Shown here: positions 51,512 to 52,622 of the stretch, piece by piece | How positions within the stretch are numbered: the first letter of the stretch is position 1 | Layout of the letters: the number at the start of each line of letters is the position of its first letter | Source of the DNA: HGM04593 sp045634305 | Lineage (GTDB): Bacteria; Bacteroidota; Bacteroidia; Bacteroidales; Bacteroidaceae | Assembly (NCBI GenBank): GCA_045634305.1 | Contig: JAZQZZ010000037.1 | Coordinates: 1-52,622 of the forward strand | Reading direction: 5' to 3' | DNA: 52,622 bases | Translations under genes and position numbers: made by a program | Notes under the pieces: generated by a model | Seen by the model: only the letters and a program-made list of their open reading frames with translations | Databases searched by the model: none | Told to the model about the DNA's origin: nothing

Positions 51512-51703
51512 ATGGATATTCAAATTTTTGTGAGTGAGCCAACTGAAGATGGCTATTTCCGTGTTTCAAGGTGGGTGTTTCAAGAAGCAAATTACATTCC
51601 TTTAAAAGGAGAAATATTTGTAAATGAATTCGATGCAGTAATGCGTGCAAACGAGTTGAATAAGGAATATTTAAAAAAATATACAAAGGATGAAACAGTT
51701 TAA
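51512..51703 (+). CDS. Small 63-aa protein of unknown function
   Basis: Soluble and acidic, without signal peptide: MDIQIFVSEPTEDGYFRV, then an amphipathic C-terminal helix NEFDAVMRANELNKEYLKKY. I do not recognise the family. The strong SD and the 14-bp overlap with the following gene support translation. It lies downstream of the structured RNA, whose terminator would limit read-through. It may be a leader or regulatory protein for the LRR gene, but nothing in the sequence shows this. Confidence 0.6.
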   Translation: MDIQIFVSEPTEDGYFRVSRWVFQEANYIPLKGEIFVNEFDAVMRANELNKEYLKKYTKDETV

Positions 51704-52397
51704 TATTTTCAGAGGGTTAATCTTAACCATTTTGCTCACTTGCTGTAATGCGGTTTGGGCATACGATATTGAGGTTGATGGCATTTACTACAATATCACA
51801 TCTTTGACTGATTTAACAGTTGAAGTAACAAGTGGTGATAATGAATATTCGGGTGACATTGTTATACCATCAACAATAACCTACAAGTCAAAAACTTTGA
51901 CGGTTACAAGTATTGGCCATTCAGCCTTCAAGAGTTGCTATAATCTTACAAGTGTTGAAATTCCTAACAGTGTCACACACATTGCGTCATGGGCTTTTTG
52001 GTACTGTCATAGCCTTACAAGTATTGAAATGCCATGTAGCGTTACAAGTGTTGGCTATGTAGCCTTTGGAGAATGCTCCAAGCTTGAAGAAGTACACATT
52101 AGTAATTTAACTGCTTGGTGTAATATCGAATTTGATGGTAATGAATCCAATCCGCTACACACAGCAAAGAATTTGTATCTGAATGGGGAGTTGATAACAG
52201 AACTTGTAATTCCTGACGACGTTGTAAGAATTAAAGATTGTACATTTTGCGGTTGCAATATTACCAGCCTTGAGATTCATAACAGGGTTAGTGAAATCGG
52301 TAACAATGCGTTCAATTCTTGTTCAGCCCTTACAAGCGTAACTATTCCAAACAATGTTAAATATATTAGAGATGGTGTGTTTTCATATTGTATTTAG
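51690..52397 (+). CDS. BspA-like leucine-rich-repeat surface protein, probably truncated
   Basis: 235 aa. Signal peptide MKQFNIFRGLILTILLTCCNAVWA, then DIEVDGIYYNI, the standard opening of BspA-like proteins. LRR_5 units of about 23 residues follow (LTSVEIPNSVTHIASWAFWYC, LTSIEMPCSV..., LTSVTIPNNVKYIRDGVF). BspA proteins are adhesins that bind host matrix proteins; most have many more repeats and a C-terminal sorting domain. Here the frame stops in mid-repeat at FSYCI, where FSYCxxLTSV would be expected, and the next bases do not continue the LRR in another frame. The gene therefore looks cut by recombination. It overlaps the 63-aa gene by 14 bp. Confidence 0.85.
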   Translation: MKQFNIFRGLILTILLTCCNAVWAYDIEVDGIYYNITSLTDLTVEVTSGDNEYSGDIVIPSTITYKSKTLTVTSIGHSAFKSCYNLTSVEIPNSVTHIASWAFWYCHSLTSIEMPCSVTSVGYVAFGECSKLEEVHISNLTAWCNIEFDGNESNPLHTAKNLYLNGELITELVIPDDVVRIKDCTFCGCNITSLEIHNRVSEIGNNAFNSCSALTSVTIPNNVKYIRDGVFSYCI

Positions 52398-52622
52398 AAG
52401 CCCAAAACAACCAAAAACAACCAGAAATAACCAAACATAAACCTTTAATTATCAATATATTCTAAAATTTAACACTTTCAGGCTGCTTTTTGATGGTTCC
52501 CAAATTTCCACATATTTTTGATACATATTTCTGACGTGGAGAATTTGCGGAGCTTATTTTTTTGTTATTTCGTGTAGATAGTTGACAAGGGTTTACATCC
52601 GTTTACAACGAGCGACAAATTC
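52398..52622. other. Non-coding A+T-rich tail with short ACAACCAAAA-type direct repeats
   Basis: 52408-52442 holds four decayed copies of an approximately 10-bp unit (ACAACCAAAA, ACAACCAGAA, ATAACCAAAC, ATAAACC). The rest has no open frame and no clear hairpin. It starts where the LRR gene is cut, so it could be the junction of an integrated element; the window ends before any integrase gene could be seen. Confidence 0.35.

Overview
The window reads as a chromosomal segment of a Bacteroidales bacterium, most like Bacteroidaceae or Prevotellaceae. The grounds are a SusC/SusD pair, an S46 dipeptidyl-peptidase, GH84 and GH95 enzymes, a C-terminal type IX secretion-like domain, almost no Shine-Dalgarno sequences, and several exact matches to the Bacteroidetes promoter (TTTG, 19-20 nt, TAnnTTTG). 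The species cannot be fixed from sequence alone.

Layout. (1) 1-9.5 kb, + strand: the end of a small-peptide locus, then an aromatic amino-acid cluster (DAHP synthase, tyrA, aroB, aroA, a chorismate mutase/prephenate dehydratase fusion, aroQ), a NAD(P)HX repair enzyme and a BASS-like transporter. Each of the four long gaps in the aro-to-nnr stretch carries a different intergenic repeat family (R1-R4). (2) 9.7-16.4 kb: a PAP2 phosphatase, a GH84 hexosaminidase, a DcaP-like porin beside a DASS-type anion:Na+ symporter, and thioredoxin. (3) 16.4-31.3 kb, - strand: eleven collinear, tightly packed genes. From the promoter at 31.3 kb the order is ftcD, hutU, hutH, hutI (histidine to glutamate), a DPP11-like acidic dipeptidyl-peptidase, an AspT/YidE antiporter, a small unknown protein, a GH95 glycosidase, a DNA/RNA endonuclease and a two-gene LysO lysine exporter. 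This looks like one peptide and amino-acid catabolic unit. (4) 31.4-43.9 kb, + strand: an eight-gene secreted/outer-membrane operon with no CAZyme: a thioredoxin-less secreted protein, an STN-type SusC, SusD, DUF4843-like and PKD-like lipoproteins, then three consecutive TlpA-like thioredoxins whose active sites run WCGPC, WCAPC, CAKS. (5) 43.9-47.6 kb: a repeat-rich gap with a nested MITE-like element, a large secreted Ig-like/lectin-like protein, and a cyclophilin with a helical insert. (6) 47.7-52.6 kb: visibly A+T-richer accessory DNA with an AlbA_2/Schlafen-type ATPase-like protein, a small basic protein plus a rolling-circle Rep/MobT-like protein followed by a structured inverted repeat, a promoter-to-terminator structured RNA candidate of about 237 nt, a 63-aa protein, and a truncated BspA-like LRR protein.

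The strongest candidates for something undescribed are the structured RNA at 51.2-51.45 kb, the SusCD/thioredoxin-series operon at 31.5-43.9 kb, and the one-repeat-family-per-gap organisation of the aro cluster.
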